Assembly: GCF_015476545.1 (NCBI RefSeq)
Contig: NZ_JADMKV010000028.1
Coordinates: 1 to 52,266, forward strand
Origin: Methylobacter sp. BlB1
GTDB lineage: Bacteria > Pseudomonadota > Gammaproteobacteria > Methylococcales > Methylomonadaceae
Direction of reading: 5' to 3'
Length of the DNA: 52,266 bases
The position numbers and the translations under genes were made by a program. The notes beneath the pieces were generated by a model. It made no database searches. It saw only the letters and a program-made list of their open reading frames with translations, and was not told the origin of the DNA. Positions 1 to 9,155 of this stretch are shown here, piece after piece; position 1 is the stretch's first letter; the number at the start of each line of letters is the position of its first letter.

Positions 1-9
1 ACGACAAAG

Positions 10-46
10 TCCCTCGGTAATTAGTCCGTCAGTTTCCCTCGGTAAT
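10..46. repeat. Pair of 12-bp direct repeats
   Basis: The 12-base unit tccctcggtaat occurs at 10-21 and again at 35-46, 25 bases apart. It lies at the window edge, so further copies to the left cannot be excluded. I see no gene or known element linked to it. Confidence 0.45.
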
Positions 47-80
47 CACACTTTTGCAAATTCTCTCATCATCAATCCCC

Positions 81-490
81 TCAGAATTTAACCATCTGCT
101 CTGTACGCAAGCCATAAAAAACCGCCTCCCTTTCCCGCCCGGCCACAAAGGAATCCAGACGCTGCACATGGTATCTGCCGATAATGCGCTGATAGCGTGC
201 GCCAAAACCTACCGCGCCTTCCTCTTTCTCGCTTTGGGTGCTCGTGCATCGCCGACTTCAAATATAAGCTGACTGTCGATGCCGTCGAGAAACCTCTGGT
301 AACCGAGCGCCGTGCCGATGGTGTCGTCGATTGACTGTCCAAGCGGGATTCGGTAACGGCCCATTCCCATCGGGCCATACAAGATCCCGACGTTTGCAAC
401 AGTGCTGCCCCCTCCCCCCCGGACTCTGCGCGATCCAAGTGAACCGGTTCCTGCAAATTCCATGTCAGATCCTGTGCCCTTGGAACAATA
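81..490 (-). pseudogene. Frameshifted remnant of an outer-membrane beta-barrel protein
   Basis: Three minus-strand reading frames join into one plausible C-terminal half. An upstream segment reads about 490-425, a middle segment runs from about 420 to 250 (containing YGPMGMGRYRIPLGQSIDD), and a last segment from about 245 to the TGA at 81-83 (containing AVGFGARYQRIIGRY). The product would end in phenylalanine after alternating strands, as outer-membrane barrels do. The first frame break falls in the run of C at 412-420, the second near 235-250. A stop lies just upstream of the first segment and no start is visible, so the 5' part is also lost. The C-terminal style resembles porin-like barrels, but the family is not certain. 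Sequencing indels in the C run are an alternative to true decay. Confidence 0.5.
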
Positions 491-693
491 TATTCACAAT
501 CTTATCCAATATATTGCATAAGACAGACGTTTGCTATGGACAGCATGAGAGGGGAGAGAAATGGCGTAAACATACGTCACGAAAAGGAACGAGACGCTTC
601 TCCATATCAATATAGCGCCCTATTCATAAGGCGCTTCTCCCTGTTGTAGAGAATTTATTTCCCGCTAACAAAATAAAAAACGAGGAATGACAT

Positions 694-1086
694 ATGCAAC
701 TCAAACATCCAATCCCCCTCTTGTTGCTTGCTGTATTTACCATTGGCGCGGCAAATGCCGGCGTTACCGAGGATGATTTCGTAGCCAAGAAGACACAAAA
801 TTTGATCAATCTCTGTACGGCTTCGCCGCAAGACCCCCATTATCGGGACGCCATCCATTTTTGCCACGGTTATCTGGTCGGCGCTTTTCATTATTATCAG
901 GCCTCAACGGCAGATAAACGGGAACTGAAGATGCTCTGTGCGCCGGAGCCTAAGCCCTCGCGCAATGAGGTAATCGACATGTTTGTCTCATGGGCTCAGC
1001 AGCACCCCGAATACATGAGCGAAATGCCGGTCGAAACGGAATTCAGGTTTTTAAATGAAAAATGGCCATGTAAAAAAGCCTACTAA
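694..1086 (+). CDS. Exported Rap1a/Tai-like protein
   Basis: This is a 130-residue protein with a clear signal peptide (about residues 1-22, ending ANA). The mature part has four to five cysteines and the pattern C-x-G-Y-L-x-G near residues 57-63 that resembles the Rap1a/Tai immunity-protein domain. Rap1a proteins neutralise type VI effectors in Serratia, but the domain is also common in small exported proteins far from any such system. No effector gene is next to it, so an immunity role is not supported here. A ribosome site (gagga) sits six bases before the ATG. The glycine-zipper lipoprotein starts 12 bases after the stop, suggesting a two-gene transcript. Confidence 0.6.
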   Translation: MQLKHPIPLLLLAVFTIGAANAGVTEDDFVAKKTQNLINLCTASPQDPHYRDAIHFCHGYLVGAFHYYQASTADKRELKMLCAPEPKPSRNEVIDMFVSWAQQHPEYMSEMPVETEFRFLNEKWPCKKAY

Positions 1087-1098
1087 AGGGGATACGAT

Positions 1099-1386
1099 AT
1101 GAAAAGATTGTTAATTTTAGTCATAGCGATATTAGCCACTATCAACTTGGCAAGTTGCACCGGCATGTCGGATACTCAGCAACGCTCTTTAACCGGAGGT
1201 TTGGGCGGTTCTGCCGCCGGCGCCGCCATCGGCGCGATGGCTGGCAATGCCGGCCTGGGCGCTGCCATTGGCGCTGCTGCCGGCACCGCGGGCGGTTATT
1301 TGTATGGCAAACACAAGGAATCAGAACAGAGGGCCTATCAGCAAGGACAAAGGGATGCCCTACAGCAACAACCGCCGCGTTATTAA
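1099..1386 (+). CDS. Glycine-zipper lipoprotein
   Basis: The 95-residue protein starts with a lipoprotein signal (lipobox LASC, Cys20), followed by a glycine/alanine-rich stretch at about 34-71 with GxxxG spacing (GGLGGSAAGAAIGAMAG then GLGAAIGAAAG), and a polar glutamine-rich tail. Glycine-zipper lipoproteins of this kind (YMGG/SlyB-like) sit in the outer membrane and often affect envelope integrity; the exact role is unknown. The start is supported by aagggg seven bases before the ATG. It lies 12 bases after the Rap1a/Tai-like gene and is followed directly by a repeat element that may act as the transcript end. Confidence 0.7.
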   Translation: MKRLLILVIAILATINLASCTGMSDTQQRSLTGGLGGSAAGAAIGAMAGNAGLGAAIGAAAGTAGGYLYGKHKESEQRAYQQGQRDALQQQPPRY

Positions 1387-1389
1387 ATC

Positions 1390-1512
1390 TATCAGGGCTT
1401 GCGCAAGCATGCCTGTGGGGGCGACTTCGCCTAAAGCGCCCACTGTTGGTAGTCGCCTTGTCTATGTGGATATACCCGAATAGGCGACTAAAGTCCCCCC
1501 ACAAGTTTTAAT
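1390..1512. repeat. Dispersed palindromic repeat, family B, copy 1
   Basis: A MITE-like block with imperfect inverted ends: gtgggggcgact near 1414 pairs with agtccccccac near 1492-1502. The core shares gcgacttcgcctaaagcgcc and actgttggtagtcgcc with a second copy at about 30957-31040. A shortened relative lies at about 46100-46176. No coding capacity is evident. Its position just after the stop of the glycine-zipper gene fits an inserted element. Confidence 0.6.
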
Positions 1513-1663
1513 ACAGTGTTTCTCCTTACTTCAGATTGCCTTGTTCCCAGCTTCTATCGATGAAAGAAAAGCAAGATGTGCAAATCCGGTCTATAAAACC
1601 GGCGCGGCAGGATGCGGTTACAACAGGAATCGCATCCTATCGCGTATCATCTGTCATCACCGG

Positions 1664-2227
1664 TTACGGATTGACCCTGGTGATCTTTGACCCTTCCAGA
1701 TTAATGCCTGCCATCAACCCTCTCTGCCCGAATATGAATGCATAGACATCATCCTTGAGCGTCGTGGTACTCAGATTTCCCGCCGCGCCTGCGTCCAGGA
1801 CAGCCACTGTCGGACCTATGCCGAGTTCAAATCCCTCGCTACGGTCGAGATAGGCAAGCGCTTCATCGTTCATAAAGAATAAAGCATAGTCGAACGACTG
1901 CACCCCGGCCTGAAGGCCGAATGAGCCGGCCACGATATTGTAATAACCCGCCGTCCGGCCTCTCTTGCGCAAAGCGCCCTTCCCGTACTGAGCACCGCCG
2001 ATGAAGCCGGCCTTGACAATATTAGGAAACACCAGAATGCCTTTCGCCTTGGACGCCAGCAGCTTGGCAGAAGGCGCGGTTTCATAGAGCTTTGCCAAGG
2101 CGGCATCCACATCGCGGTCGATCTGAACCGCATCCGTTGTATCGGCTTGCTTATCGCCGGTGGATTCGCAGCCGGCCAGAGTCAAAACGAAAATCAGCAA
2201 CAAGTTGAGCATTAGTGTCGGTTTCAT
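1664..2227 (-). CDS. SYLF-domain (Ysc84-like) lipoprotein
   Basis: This 187-residue lipoprotein (lipobox LAGC, Cys20) carries a SYLF/Ysc84 domain from about residue 40 to the end, with typical segments such as AKGILVFPNIVKAGFIGGAQYGKG and SFGLQAGVQS. In eukaryotes the domain binds phosphoinositides; the bacterial versions are small exported or lipid-anchored proteins of unknown role, thought to bind lipids. The start is supported by aaaggag seven bases before the ATG. It stands alone on the minus strand, converging on the glycine-zipper gene. Confidence 0.8.
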   Translation of the reverse strand: MKPTLMLNLLLIFVLTLAGCESTGDKQADTTDAVQIDRDVDAALAKLYETAPSAKLLASKAKGILVFPNIVKAGFIGGAQYGKGALRKRGRTAGYYNIVAGSFGLQAGVQSFDYALFFMNDEALAYLDRSEGFELGIGPTVAVLDAGAAGNLSTTTLKDDVYAFIFGQRGLMAGINLEGSKITRVNP

Positions 2228-2445
2228 GTGCGTACTCCTTTCGTTTCAGAAGATTGCATCGGATAGTGATGCATTCGCCACTTACAACTTCTTTGTCAAC
2301 TGATACAGCAGTTCGTTCAGTGAAAGGGCTGCGCGATGCCTGTCATTAATTGACGCGCTGGCAGTGCGAATACCCGCAAGGGGCACAAGTGAATGCCCCT
2401 ACACGGCATACTAAAACCGCGTAGCGTGGCAGCGTGTGTAGCCCC

Positions 2446-2531
2446 ACCCTAACGTTTCTACGATACTCGCTAAGCGGCTTGCAGTTAATCATCGCCAAAC
2501 ATTCCGAACGGGACCGCCTGTCCCGTCCAGC
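2446..2531 (-). repeat. Dispersed repeat, family A, divergent copy
   Basis: Read on the minus strand this starts gctggacgggacaggcggtcccgt, passes through a tttggcgatgattaa segment and ends gtagaaacgttaggg. It matches in order the three better copies at 14603, 23866 and 24064: a GC-rich hairpin followed by a conserved single-stranded-like tail. It lies between the SYLF gene and the cyclase gene. The rest of the 2228-2570 gap holds no gene that I can see. Confidence 0.5.
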
Positions 2532-2570
2532 TATGAAAAAAATCAGCAGAAATATTTATTTCCCTGTTTA

Positions 2571-3902
2571 TCAATCACAGATCTTGAATGTATTGCGACC
2601 CATCGCTTTTGCCAGATAAAGACCTCTATCAGCTCTATTAAGCAGCGTCTCTATACAATCCTGCTCTCTACTGAAAACAGCAATTCCGATTGAGATAGTA
2701 GTATGCAATACCAAGCCGTCCTCCAGAACGATATCGGAGCGGGCGACATTTTTTTGCAGACGGTCAGCGACTTCGATTGCTCGTTGTCTGTCTGTCTGGG
2801 TAAGCAAGATAGCAAACTCTTCCCCTCCGATTCGGCCCAGCACATCCACTTCCCGAAGCTCTCCTTTCATGATGCGCGCTATTCCTTGCAAGACAATATC
2901 TCCCGCTTTATGCCCATATTTGTCATTGACGTTTTTGAAGAAATCAATGTCAACCATGATGACCGCCAGTGTATTGGCATAGCGCTGCATTCTTGCCATT
3001 TCAAGCTCAGCAAGTTCCATGAAATACCGGCGATTGGGAACCCCTGTTAAATAATCAATTCGCGCTTGGAGCTCAAGCTCTTCCTGAAGCTTTTTCAATC
3101 TTGTAATGTCCTGTACCGCGCTGATCAGGCCCATTGGCTGTTCATCAGCATCTTTTAACAGGGATACGGATAAGTGCACCCAGGCAATTGATCCGTCTTT
3201 ACGGATATAACGTTTTTCAAGATTGTAACTGCTGTCCAAACCGTTGACCAGCCTATCCATCAACAGCAAATCGGTTTCCAAATCATCTGGAACTGTGATT
3301 TGCTGGAAGCTTTTTTTGACGTTTAATAATTCTTCCCGGCTATAGCCGGTAATACGGCAATACGTATTATTGACAAACTGGAACGACCCATCCAGAGATA
3401 CCTGCGCGATGCCGACGCCCGCATTTTCAAATATGCCCCGGAATCGTCTCTCGCTTGCATGCAGCGCATCTTCAGTTTTTTTGAGCTTGTCTATGTCAGT
3501 GTGGGTTCCGCTCATGCGCAATGGTTTGCCGTCTCCATCGCGCTGCACAATGCGCGCGCGATCAAGAATCCATTTATAACTTCCCTTCTTGGTTTTCATG
3601 CGATACATGAGTTCGTGCTCCGCCGCATGCCCTTCAAGGACAGCATTAATCGATGCCCAGGCTCGATCCCTGTCATCCGGATGAACAAAGTCCGTCCACT
3701 GTTGAGTAGTAAACTCTATATCATCAAACTCGAATCCGAGCATTTCAGCCCAGATAGCATTGCGCTTGACTTCGTTAGTGGCGATATTCCAATCCCAAAA
3801 GCCCAATTGGCTGCCCTCCAGCACCCGAGTCAGACTTTCTAAGCTTTGTTTCAATTCATCAGCTTCCTGGCAATCAAATTCAGACTCATTGGTTATGCGC
3901 AT
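2571..3902 (-). CDS. Diguanylate cyclase with two PAS domains
   Basis: A 443-residue soluble protein built as PAS (about 25-140), PAS-PAC (about 150-275) and GGDEF (about 280-440). The active-site motif reads GGEEF (359-363), a functional variant, and an intact inhibitory site RxxD (REVD, 350-353) lies exactly five residues before it, predicting active c-di-GMP synthesis with product inhibition. Neither PAS domain is preceded by a membrane segment, so sensing should be cytoplasmic; a heme, flavin or small ligand cannot be told from sequence. I chose the ATG at 3902 because aggga stands six bases before it; an upstream ATG at 3950 would add 16 residues. No phosphodiesterase or target gene is adjacent. 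Confidence 0.88.
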   Translation of the reverse strand: MRITNESEFDCQEADELKQSLESLTRVLEGSQLGFWDWNIATNEVKRNAIWAEMLGFEFDDIEFTTQQWTDFVHPDDRDRAWASINAVLEGHAAEHELMYRMKTKKGSYKWILDRARIVQRDGDGKPLRMSGTHTDIDKLKKTEDALHASERRFRGIFENAGVGIAQVSLDGSFQFVNNTYCRITGYSREELLNVKKSFQQITVPDDLETDLLLMDRLVNGLDSSYNLEKRYIRKDGSIAWVHLSVSLLKDADEQPMGLISAVQDITRLKKLQEELELQARIDYLTGVPNRRYFMELAELEMARMQRYANTLAVIMVDIDFFKNVNDKYGHKAGDIVLQGIARIMKGELREVDVLGRIGGEEFAILLTQTDRQRAIEVADRLQKNVARSDIVLEDGLVLHTTISIGIAVFSREQDCIETLLNRADRGLYLAKAMGRNTFKICD

Positions 3903-4094
3903 AAAAATTCCCTGATTCAAGGAAAGGGGGTAATTGCGCGTGAACCACATCTACTATTTTTTTCACTTCCAGCTCCTGGCTTTTACCCGCTAAACAATTA
4001 ACCACAAGCAAAAACAATGCCGTATAAATTATTACTGATCAGTTTAGAAACTGTCGGCTCGCCAATATTCTATGCCGTTATACAATTGACCACC

Positions 4095-4784
4095 TCATTT
4101 TTTAAACAGGGTAATCAATTTGGTTTGATCATCAATGACCAGCTTATACCGCCCTAAAACGCTCATTCCTAACAAACGGGTATTCCCTAAAAGAGAGTCG
4201 TCGATAAAAGCCGCATCGACATTTTCCAGGGTTTCTCCCGCTATTCTGACTTCCTGCAATGTCCCGACCTTGGCATTCACTGTGCCGTTCGCCGTTTGCA
4301 TTTCATGACGGGTTAATTTTTCGTCAGTCATGCCCAGCGTATTGATCATGGACTGCGGCAATACCATCAAATCGGCGCCGGTATCGATCATCATGTCTAG
4401 CGTCTGCCATACTGAGCCGTTGCCCGAAATGGATACGGATACCAGAAAATGCCCGTCTTGATAACGTGTTGGCAAAATGATGCGGTCGGCGCCGGTTTTC
4501 TGCTTTTTATTGATAATGACGACCTGCTCGATCTGGCCTTTGGCATTTCGGCTGATGACATGATTGTAGGCCGCCAAGGCCTGCTTGAGCTGCTGCTCCA
4601 AACTGCCGCTCACCCTGACTTTCAGCTCGTTGCCTACTTTTTCCAATCCGATTACTTGAATATTCAGGCGTTCTTGCAGTGATTGGATTTGACTATATAA
4701 GTCGTCATCCTCTTCGACAGCCTTCGCTTGCATGCAGAAAGCGGTCGTGATCAGAAAAAAAAGGCTTATGAAACGCAGGCGCAT
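4095..4784 (-). CDS. Retropepsin-like aspartic protease, exported
   Basis: A 229-residue protein with a signal peptide or membrane anchor (residues 1-22), a coiled, poorly conserved middle, and a C-terminal single-domain aspartic protease fold of the clan AA family. The catalytic motif is IDTGAD at 133-138, followed by the flap-like and hydrophobic segments usual in this family, ending at the stop. Such proteins act as homodimers in the periplasm; substrates are unknown. The reading frame is open further upstream to a GTG at 4859, but the ATG at 4784 begins directly with the signal peptide and is preferred. It is a single gene, with no partner close by. Confidence 0.75.
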   Translation of the reverse strand: MRLRFISLFFLITTAFCMQAKAVEEDDDLYSQIQSLQERLNIQVIGLEKVGNELKVRVSGSLEQQLKQALAAYNHVISRNAKGQIEQVVIINKKQKTGADRIILPTRYQDGHFLVSVSISGNGSVWQTLDMMIDTGADLMVLPQSMINTLGMTDEKLTRHEMQTANGTVNAKVGTLQEVRIAGETLENVDAAFIDDSLLGNTRLLGMSVLGRYKLVIDDQTKLITLFKK

Positions 4785-5243
4785 TCCGGCAGAAAGGAGG
4801 CAGCGGATGATTCGGTAACTATCGTCATGGAACCGTAGTGTCAAAGAGCTTAAGTACACAGGTGAATCCCACTAATTAGATACTGAAAAATGGGGGGAAA
4901 AGAGGTCTTTTCCCCAAGATACAGTTATAAAAGAGATGATCCAACGAACTGTAGAAATAAGGATCCGGATAAGCATGCTGAATTCAAACCGACATTAAAA
5001 CTGCCGAGACCATAACCACCAGAGTTCCTCTCTCCTCTGGCGCCTCCTCCTACACGCATTTTGTATCGACGGTTAAAAAGCAACGCTTTCTTATTACTTT
5101 TTCTTTATCCGGATCGGAAAAAGAATAAGCGTCAAGCTAATAATTGTGAATACGTGCAAATACTTATACAGTTATTGACTCTTCGCGTTTTGGTCTTCAA
5201 CCACATTTTATTTTGGCCCTAGCGGGCAAAAAACGGGAGATTT
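4785..5243. other. Gene-free stretch between protease and nitrate reductase
   Basis: About 460 bases without a convincing gene. It is AT-rich in its right half. A weak 6-bp hairpin (ccagag at 5019-5024 with ctctgg at 5035-5040) is present but lacks a U run, so I do not call a terminator. Confidence 0.4.
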
Positions 5244-7901
5244 TTACAAGAGCGCTTTAATCTCGGGCAGACAAGATCCACAGTTGGTGCCCGCTTTCAA
5301 GCAGTTGCCGATATCCCGGACCGTCTTCAGGCCCTGCTCTTGAATGGCAGACCGGATGGTTTTTTCGCCGACATTGAAGCAGACACAAACGATGTTGCCG
5401 CAATCCGGTACGCCTTGGGGCGGCATACCCGTCAACAGCGCTTTCCTGTCCGATTGTTCCAGAAAATCCTTATCGAACAGGCTTGCCAGCCAGTTGCGCT
5501 CGGGGAGGTTGTGATGGGGCGATATGACGAGCACGCTTTCCAGCCTGTTATCGATGATCCGCGCCGCCCGGTAATGCCCCAGTCCGGAATCGTGGTATTC
5601 CTGCCAGTCGGGAATTTGCCCGCTGCCCCCTAGCCTGGCTCTCGCCCAGTCCGGCCAGCTTGGCGGCAGCGTGTTTCCGGCCAGTTCGTAACGATAGAAT
5701 GATTCGCCCTTGCTTTTCGCCCAGTACTCGACATCGTTGAAGGCCAGTTCGCGCCGCGACAGGACAAAGCCATGCCAGGCGGCCTGATACGATGAAATGC
5801 GCACCGGCGTGTGCTTGCTTTCCGGCTGTCTGGAAACAGGATCGATCGCCGGATTGACCAACGCCCCCATGCGGCCGCGGCTGGCAAACTGTTCCGACCA
5901 GTGCATCGGCACGAACAGGCTGCCCGGTTGCTGATCGGAAGTTACCTGGACGCGGGCTAGCATCGAGCCCCAGGCGCTCTCAAGCAAGGCCAGGCTGTCC
6001 GGCAACAGGCCATGACGCGCGGCATCCAGCGGATGCACATCGACAAAGACTTCCGGCTTGTGCTGATTCAGTCTGGCGGCCAGGCCGGTGCGGGTCATGG
6101 TATGCCATTGATCGCGCAGGCGGCCGGTGTTTAACACCAGCGGATAATCTTTGTTCGGCGCATTGCTCGGCGGCCTGGGTGTGATGGCCACAAACTGCGC
6201 CTTGCCCGCTGCATTAAAAAAGCGGCTGTCGTCAAACATTCTCGCCCGGCCGTAAGGATTAGCCTGATTCACCGGCCACTGTATCGGTTGCAGATTGTCG
6301 TATTCATGCGCGCTGATATCGGCTAAAGCGGAAATATCGAAATCGCGCAGTCCGTGCCGACTGTCGTTTTCAAAGCCTGACAAGGCCGCATGCTCGCGGA
6401 AAATCTCGACCGGGCTTTGATAAGGAAAGGCTTGGCCGAACCCCAAACGCCGCGCTACCTGGGTAATGATCCACCAGTCGGGCTTGGCATCGCCGGCCGG
6501 GGCAAACAGGGTCCGCTGCCGGGAAATGCGCCGCTCGGAATTGGTGACCGTGCCGTCTTTTTCGCTCCAGCCTTGCGCCGGCAGCAGAACGTGCGCCAGC
6601 TTGGCGGTGTCGGTATCGGCAATGCAGTCGGAAACCACCACAAACGGACATTGCCGCAACGCCTGTCTGACCTTGTCGGCATTGGGCAGGCTGACCACAG
6701 GATTGGTGCCCATGATCCAGACGGCTTTGACCTTGCCGTCGTAAATCGCATCGAACAATTCAACCGCCGATAAACCGGGCTTGCCGGCAATCGTCGGGCT
6801 TCCCCAGAACCGCTCCACCCTATCGATATCGGCCGGATTGGAAAAATCCATGTGGGCAGCCAACTGATTCGCCAGACCGCCGACTTCGCGCCCGCCCATG
6901 GCATTGGGCTGGCCAGTCAACGAAAACGGCCCCATGCCCGGCTTGCCGATGCGGCCGGTCGCCAGGTGACAGTTGATGATGCTGTTGACCTTGTCGGTAC
7001 CGGATGAGGATTGATTGACGCCCTGGCTGTAGAGGCTCATCACTTTATGATGCCCGGCAAACCAGCGGTAGAAAGTCCGCACGTCCCCCGCAGGCAGGCG
7101 GCAGGCTTCGGCCACCTGCTCTATCGATTGACTGCTGGCCGCTGCCGCATTCAGGGCAGCCGCGAAGCCTTCGGTATGCGTTTCGATATAGCGCCGATCG
7201 ATGGCGTGCCGTTGCTGCAAATACTGCAGCAAGCCATTGAACAGCATGGCATCGCTGCCGCCGGCGATCGGCAAATGCAGATCGGCAATATCGCAGCTGC
7301 CGGTTCTGCGCGGATCGATGACGACAATCTTCAGCTGCGGATTGGCCGTTTTGGCGGCCCGGATGCGCTGGAAAATCACCGGATGGCACCAGGCGGCATT
7401 GGAGCCGACCAGCACGATCATCTCGGCCAGTTCAAGATCTTCATAGCATCCGGGAACGGTATCGGCGCCGAACGCGCGCTTATGCCCGGACACCGACGAG
7501 GACATGCACAGGCGGCTGTTGGTGTCGATATTGGCACTGCCGATAAAGCCTTTCATCAGCTTGTTGGCGACATAATAGTCTTCGGTCAGCAACTGTCCCG
7601 AGGCGTAGATGGCTACGGCATCGGCGCCGTATCGGGCGATGGTGTCGCTGAACGATTCGGCGACCCGATCCAGCGCCTCCGGCCAACTGCTGCGCTGGCC
7701 GTAGACTTCAGGATGCAGCAGACGGCCTTTCAGCCCGACCGTATCGCCCAGCGCCGACCCCTTCGAGCACAGGCGGCCGAAATTGGCCGGATGCGTTTTG
7801 TCACCCCGGATGTTCAGCAGATGCTTGATCTCGTCTACGCCGGCCTCGATGCCGCAACCGACGCCGCAGTAAGGGCACGTTGTCTTCACGTATTCAGTCA
7901 T
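5244..7901 (-). CDS. nasA: Assimilatory nitrate reductase catalytic subunit
   Basis: This 885-residue molybdenum enzyme reduces nitrate to nitrite in the cytoplasm for nitrogen supply. The N-terminus carries the [4Fe-4S] ligands C9, C12, C16 and a fourth in GRLCSKG; the body is a bis-MGD molybdopterin oxidoreductase, with the probable Mo-ligand cysteine in NSRLCMSS. The C-terminal 50 residues form a BFD-like [2Fe-2S] domain (CVCF...CGSC), as in the long NasA proteins of Klebsiella type that receive electrons from an FAD partner. There is no signal peptide, which separates it from NapA. The start overlaps the stop of the upstream FAD reductase by four bases, so the two are translationally coupled and last in the nirB-nirD-reductase-nasA operon. 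Confidence 0.95.
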   Translation of the reverse strand: MTEYVKTTCPYCGVGCGIEAGVDEIKHLLNIRGDKTHPANFGRLCSKGSALGDTVGLKGRLLHPEVYGQRSSWPEALDRVAESFSDTIARYGADAVAIYASGQLLTEDYYVANKLMKGFIGSANIDTNSRLCMSSSVSGHKRAFGADTVPGCYEDLELAEMIVLVGSNAAWCHPVIFQRIRAAKTANPQLKIVVIDPRRTGSCDIADLHLPIAGGSDAMLFNGLLQYLQQRHAIDRRYIETHTEGFAAALNAAAASSQSIEQVAEACRLPAGDVRTFYRWFAGHHKVMSLYSQGVNQSSSGTDKVNSIINCHLATGRIGKPGMGPFSLTGQPNAMGGREVGGLANQLAAHMDFSNPADIDRVERFWGSPTIAGKPGLSAVELFDAIYDGKVKAVWIMGTNPVVSLPNADKVRQALRQCPFVVVSDCIADTDTAKLAHVLLPAQGWSEKDGTVTNSERRISRQRTLFAPAGDAKPDWWIITQVARRLGFGQAFPYQSPVEIFREHAALSGFENDSRHGLRDFDISALADISAHEYDNLQPIQWPVNQANPYGRARMFDDSRFFNAAGKAQFVAITPRPPSNAPNKDYPLVLNTGRLRDQWHTMTRTGLAARLNQHKPEVFVDVHPLDAARHGLLPDSLALLESAWGSMLARVQVTSDQQPGSLFVPMHWSEQFASRGRMGALVNPAIDPVSRQPESKHTPVRISSYQAAWHGFVLSRRELAFNDVEYWAKSKGESFYRYELAGNTLPPSWPDWARARLGGSGQIPDWQEYHDSGLGHYRAARIIDNRLESVLVISPHHNLPERNWLASLFDKDFLEQSDRKALLTGMPPQGVPDCGNIVCVCFNVGEKTIRSAIQEQGLKTVRDIGNCLKAGTNCGSCLPEIKALL

Positions 7902-9127
7902 AAGGTTGCCATAAGCCCTTTGCCAAAAATCAGTTGTTCTCTGATACCTGAAATATCTGCCTCCTGCTCCAGCAGTTCCTGGTACCAGCTGCCGTCAATT
8001 GTATCCTCATACAGCACTGCGCCGCGCAATTTGTTGTCCCGGATCACCAGTTTCTTGTAAATGCCCGAAGACGGATCGCTGAATCGGATGGTTTCGCACT
8101 GTTGCCCGTCACCCTGAATATCGCCTACGGAGAACAGGTTGATGCCGGTCACTTTGAGCCGGGTAGCGGTCGGCAGATTGACGTATCCGGCCATGCCGTG
8201 CCTACTGAGATGGTTGGCGCAGACTTTGGCCTGCTCAAACAGCGGCGCCACCAAGCCAAATGTGTCGCCGCGGTGCTGGATACATTCGCCTACCGCATAA
8301 ATGCAGGGATCGTAGGTTTGCAGCGTATCGTTGACGACGATGCCGCGCTCGCAATAAAGCCCGGCCTGCCTGGCCAACGCGATATTGGGCTGCACGCCGA
8401 TGGCCAGAACGAACAGATCGCATGCCAGCTCACTGCCGTCCGTAAAACGCACGGCCTGAATATGGCCTGTATCGTCACCGGCCAGCTCGCTGACCTGGGC
8501 GGCCATTTTGAATTGCAGCCCCCGCCGTTCCAGCGCCGTTTGCAGCATATCGCCTGCCTGTCTATCCATTTGCCGGTTGAGCAGCACGTCGTTGTTATGG
8601 ATCACCGTCACTTGCATGCCCTGTACCACAAGCCCATTGGCAGCCTCCAGGCCCAGCAACCCGCCGCCCAATACCACGGCCCTTTTGTGCTTTTTGCTGT
8701 ATGCCAGCATGGTGTTGACATCGAAGATATCCCTGAAAGTGATCACGCCGCTCAGGTCGGCGCCGGGGATATCGGGCACCACCGGCTTCGAGCCGGTGGC
8801 GATCAACAGACGGTCATACTCGGCCGCAGTGCCGTCCCGGGCAACCACTTTGCGCAGACCGCGCTCGATCCGCACCACGGCCTTATCGGGGCCGGCATGC
8901 AGGCGGATGCCACGGCCGGCATACCATTGACGGTCATGCGTGACGATCTCCTCCAGTGTCTTCTCGCCGCACAACACGGACGACAACATGACGCGGTTGT
9001 AATTGCCGTAGGGTTCGGCGCCGAAAACGGTAATGTCGTACTGATCCGGCGCCGCCAACAGCAATTCCTCCACCGTGCGTATCCCGGCCATGCCGTTGCC
9101 GATTACCACTAAGCGTTGTTTTTTCAT
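7898..9127 (-). CDS. NAD(P)H/FAD-dependent nitrate reductase electron-transfer subunit
   Basis: The 409-residue protein has an N-terminal FAD Rossmann motif (VVIGNGMAGIRTVEE) and a second nucleotide-binding motif (VVLGGGLLGLEAA near residue 152) for NAD(P)H, the layout of the rubredoxin-reductase-like flavoproteins. It resembles the N-terminal half of NirB without the iron-sulfur domains. Its position between nirD and nasA, with a four-base overlap with nasA, points to the small subunit that passes NADH electrons to NasA (the role of NasC in Klebsiella or NasB in Bacillus; names differ between organisms, so no symbol is given). No signal peptide or membrane segment is seen. Confidence 0.88.
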   Translation of the reverse strand: MKKQRLVVIGNGMAGIRTVEELLLAAPDQYDITVFGAEPYGNYNRVMLSSVLCGEKTLEEIVTHDRQWYAGRGIRLHAGPDKAVVRIERGLRKVVARDGTAAEYDRLLIATGSKPVVPDIPGADLSGVITFRDIFDVNTMLAYSKKHKRAVVLGGGLLGLEAANGLVVQGMQVTVIHNNDVLLNRQMDRQAGDMLQTALERRGLQFKMAAQVSELAGDDTGHIQAVRFTDGSELACDLFVLAIGVQPNIALARQAGLYCERGIVVNDTLQTYDPCIYAVGECIQHRGDTFGLVAPLFEQAKVCANHLSRHGMAGYVNLPTATRLKVTGINLFSVGDIQGDGQQCETIRFSDPSSGIYKKLVIRDNKLRGAVLYEDTIDGSWYQELLEQEADISGIREQLIFGKGLMATL

Positions 9128-9155
9128 GTCGAGTCCCCAATCTGTGTTTAATAAC

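Noticed and set aside
694-1086. Type VI secretion immunity protein with a linked effector
   Set aside because: No effector or secretion gene is nearby; the domain is also found in unrelated exported proteins.
7011-9112. Long plus-strand open frames over nasA and the FAD reductase
   Set aside because: Both oppose genes with clear cofactor motifs, have no ribosome sites and resemble no protein family.
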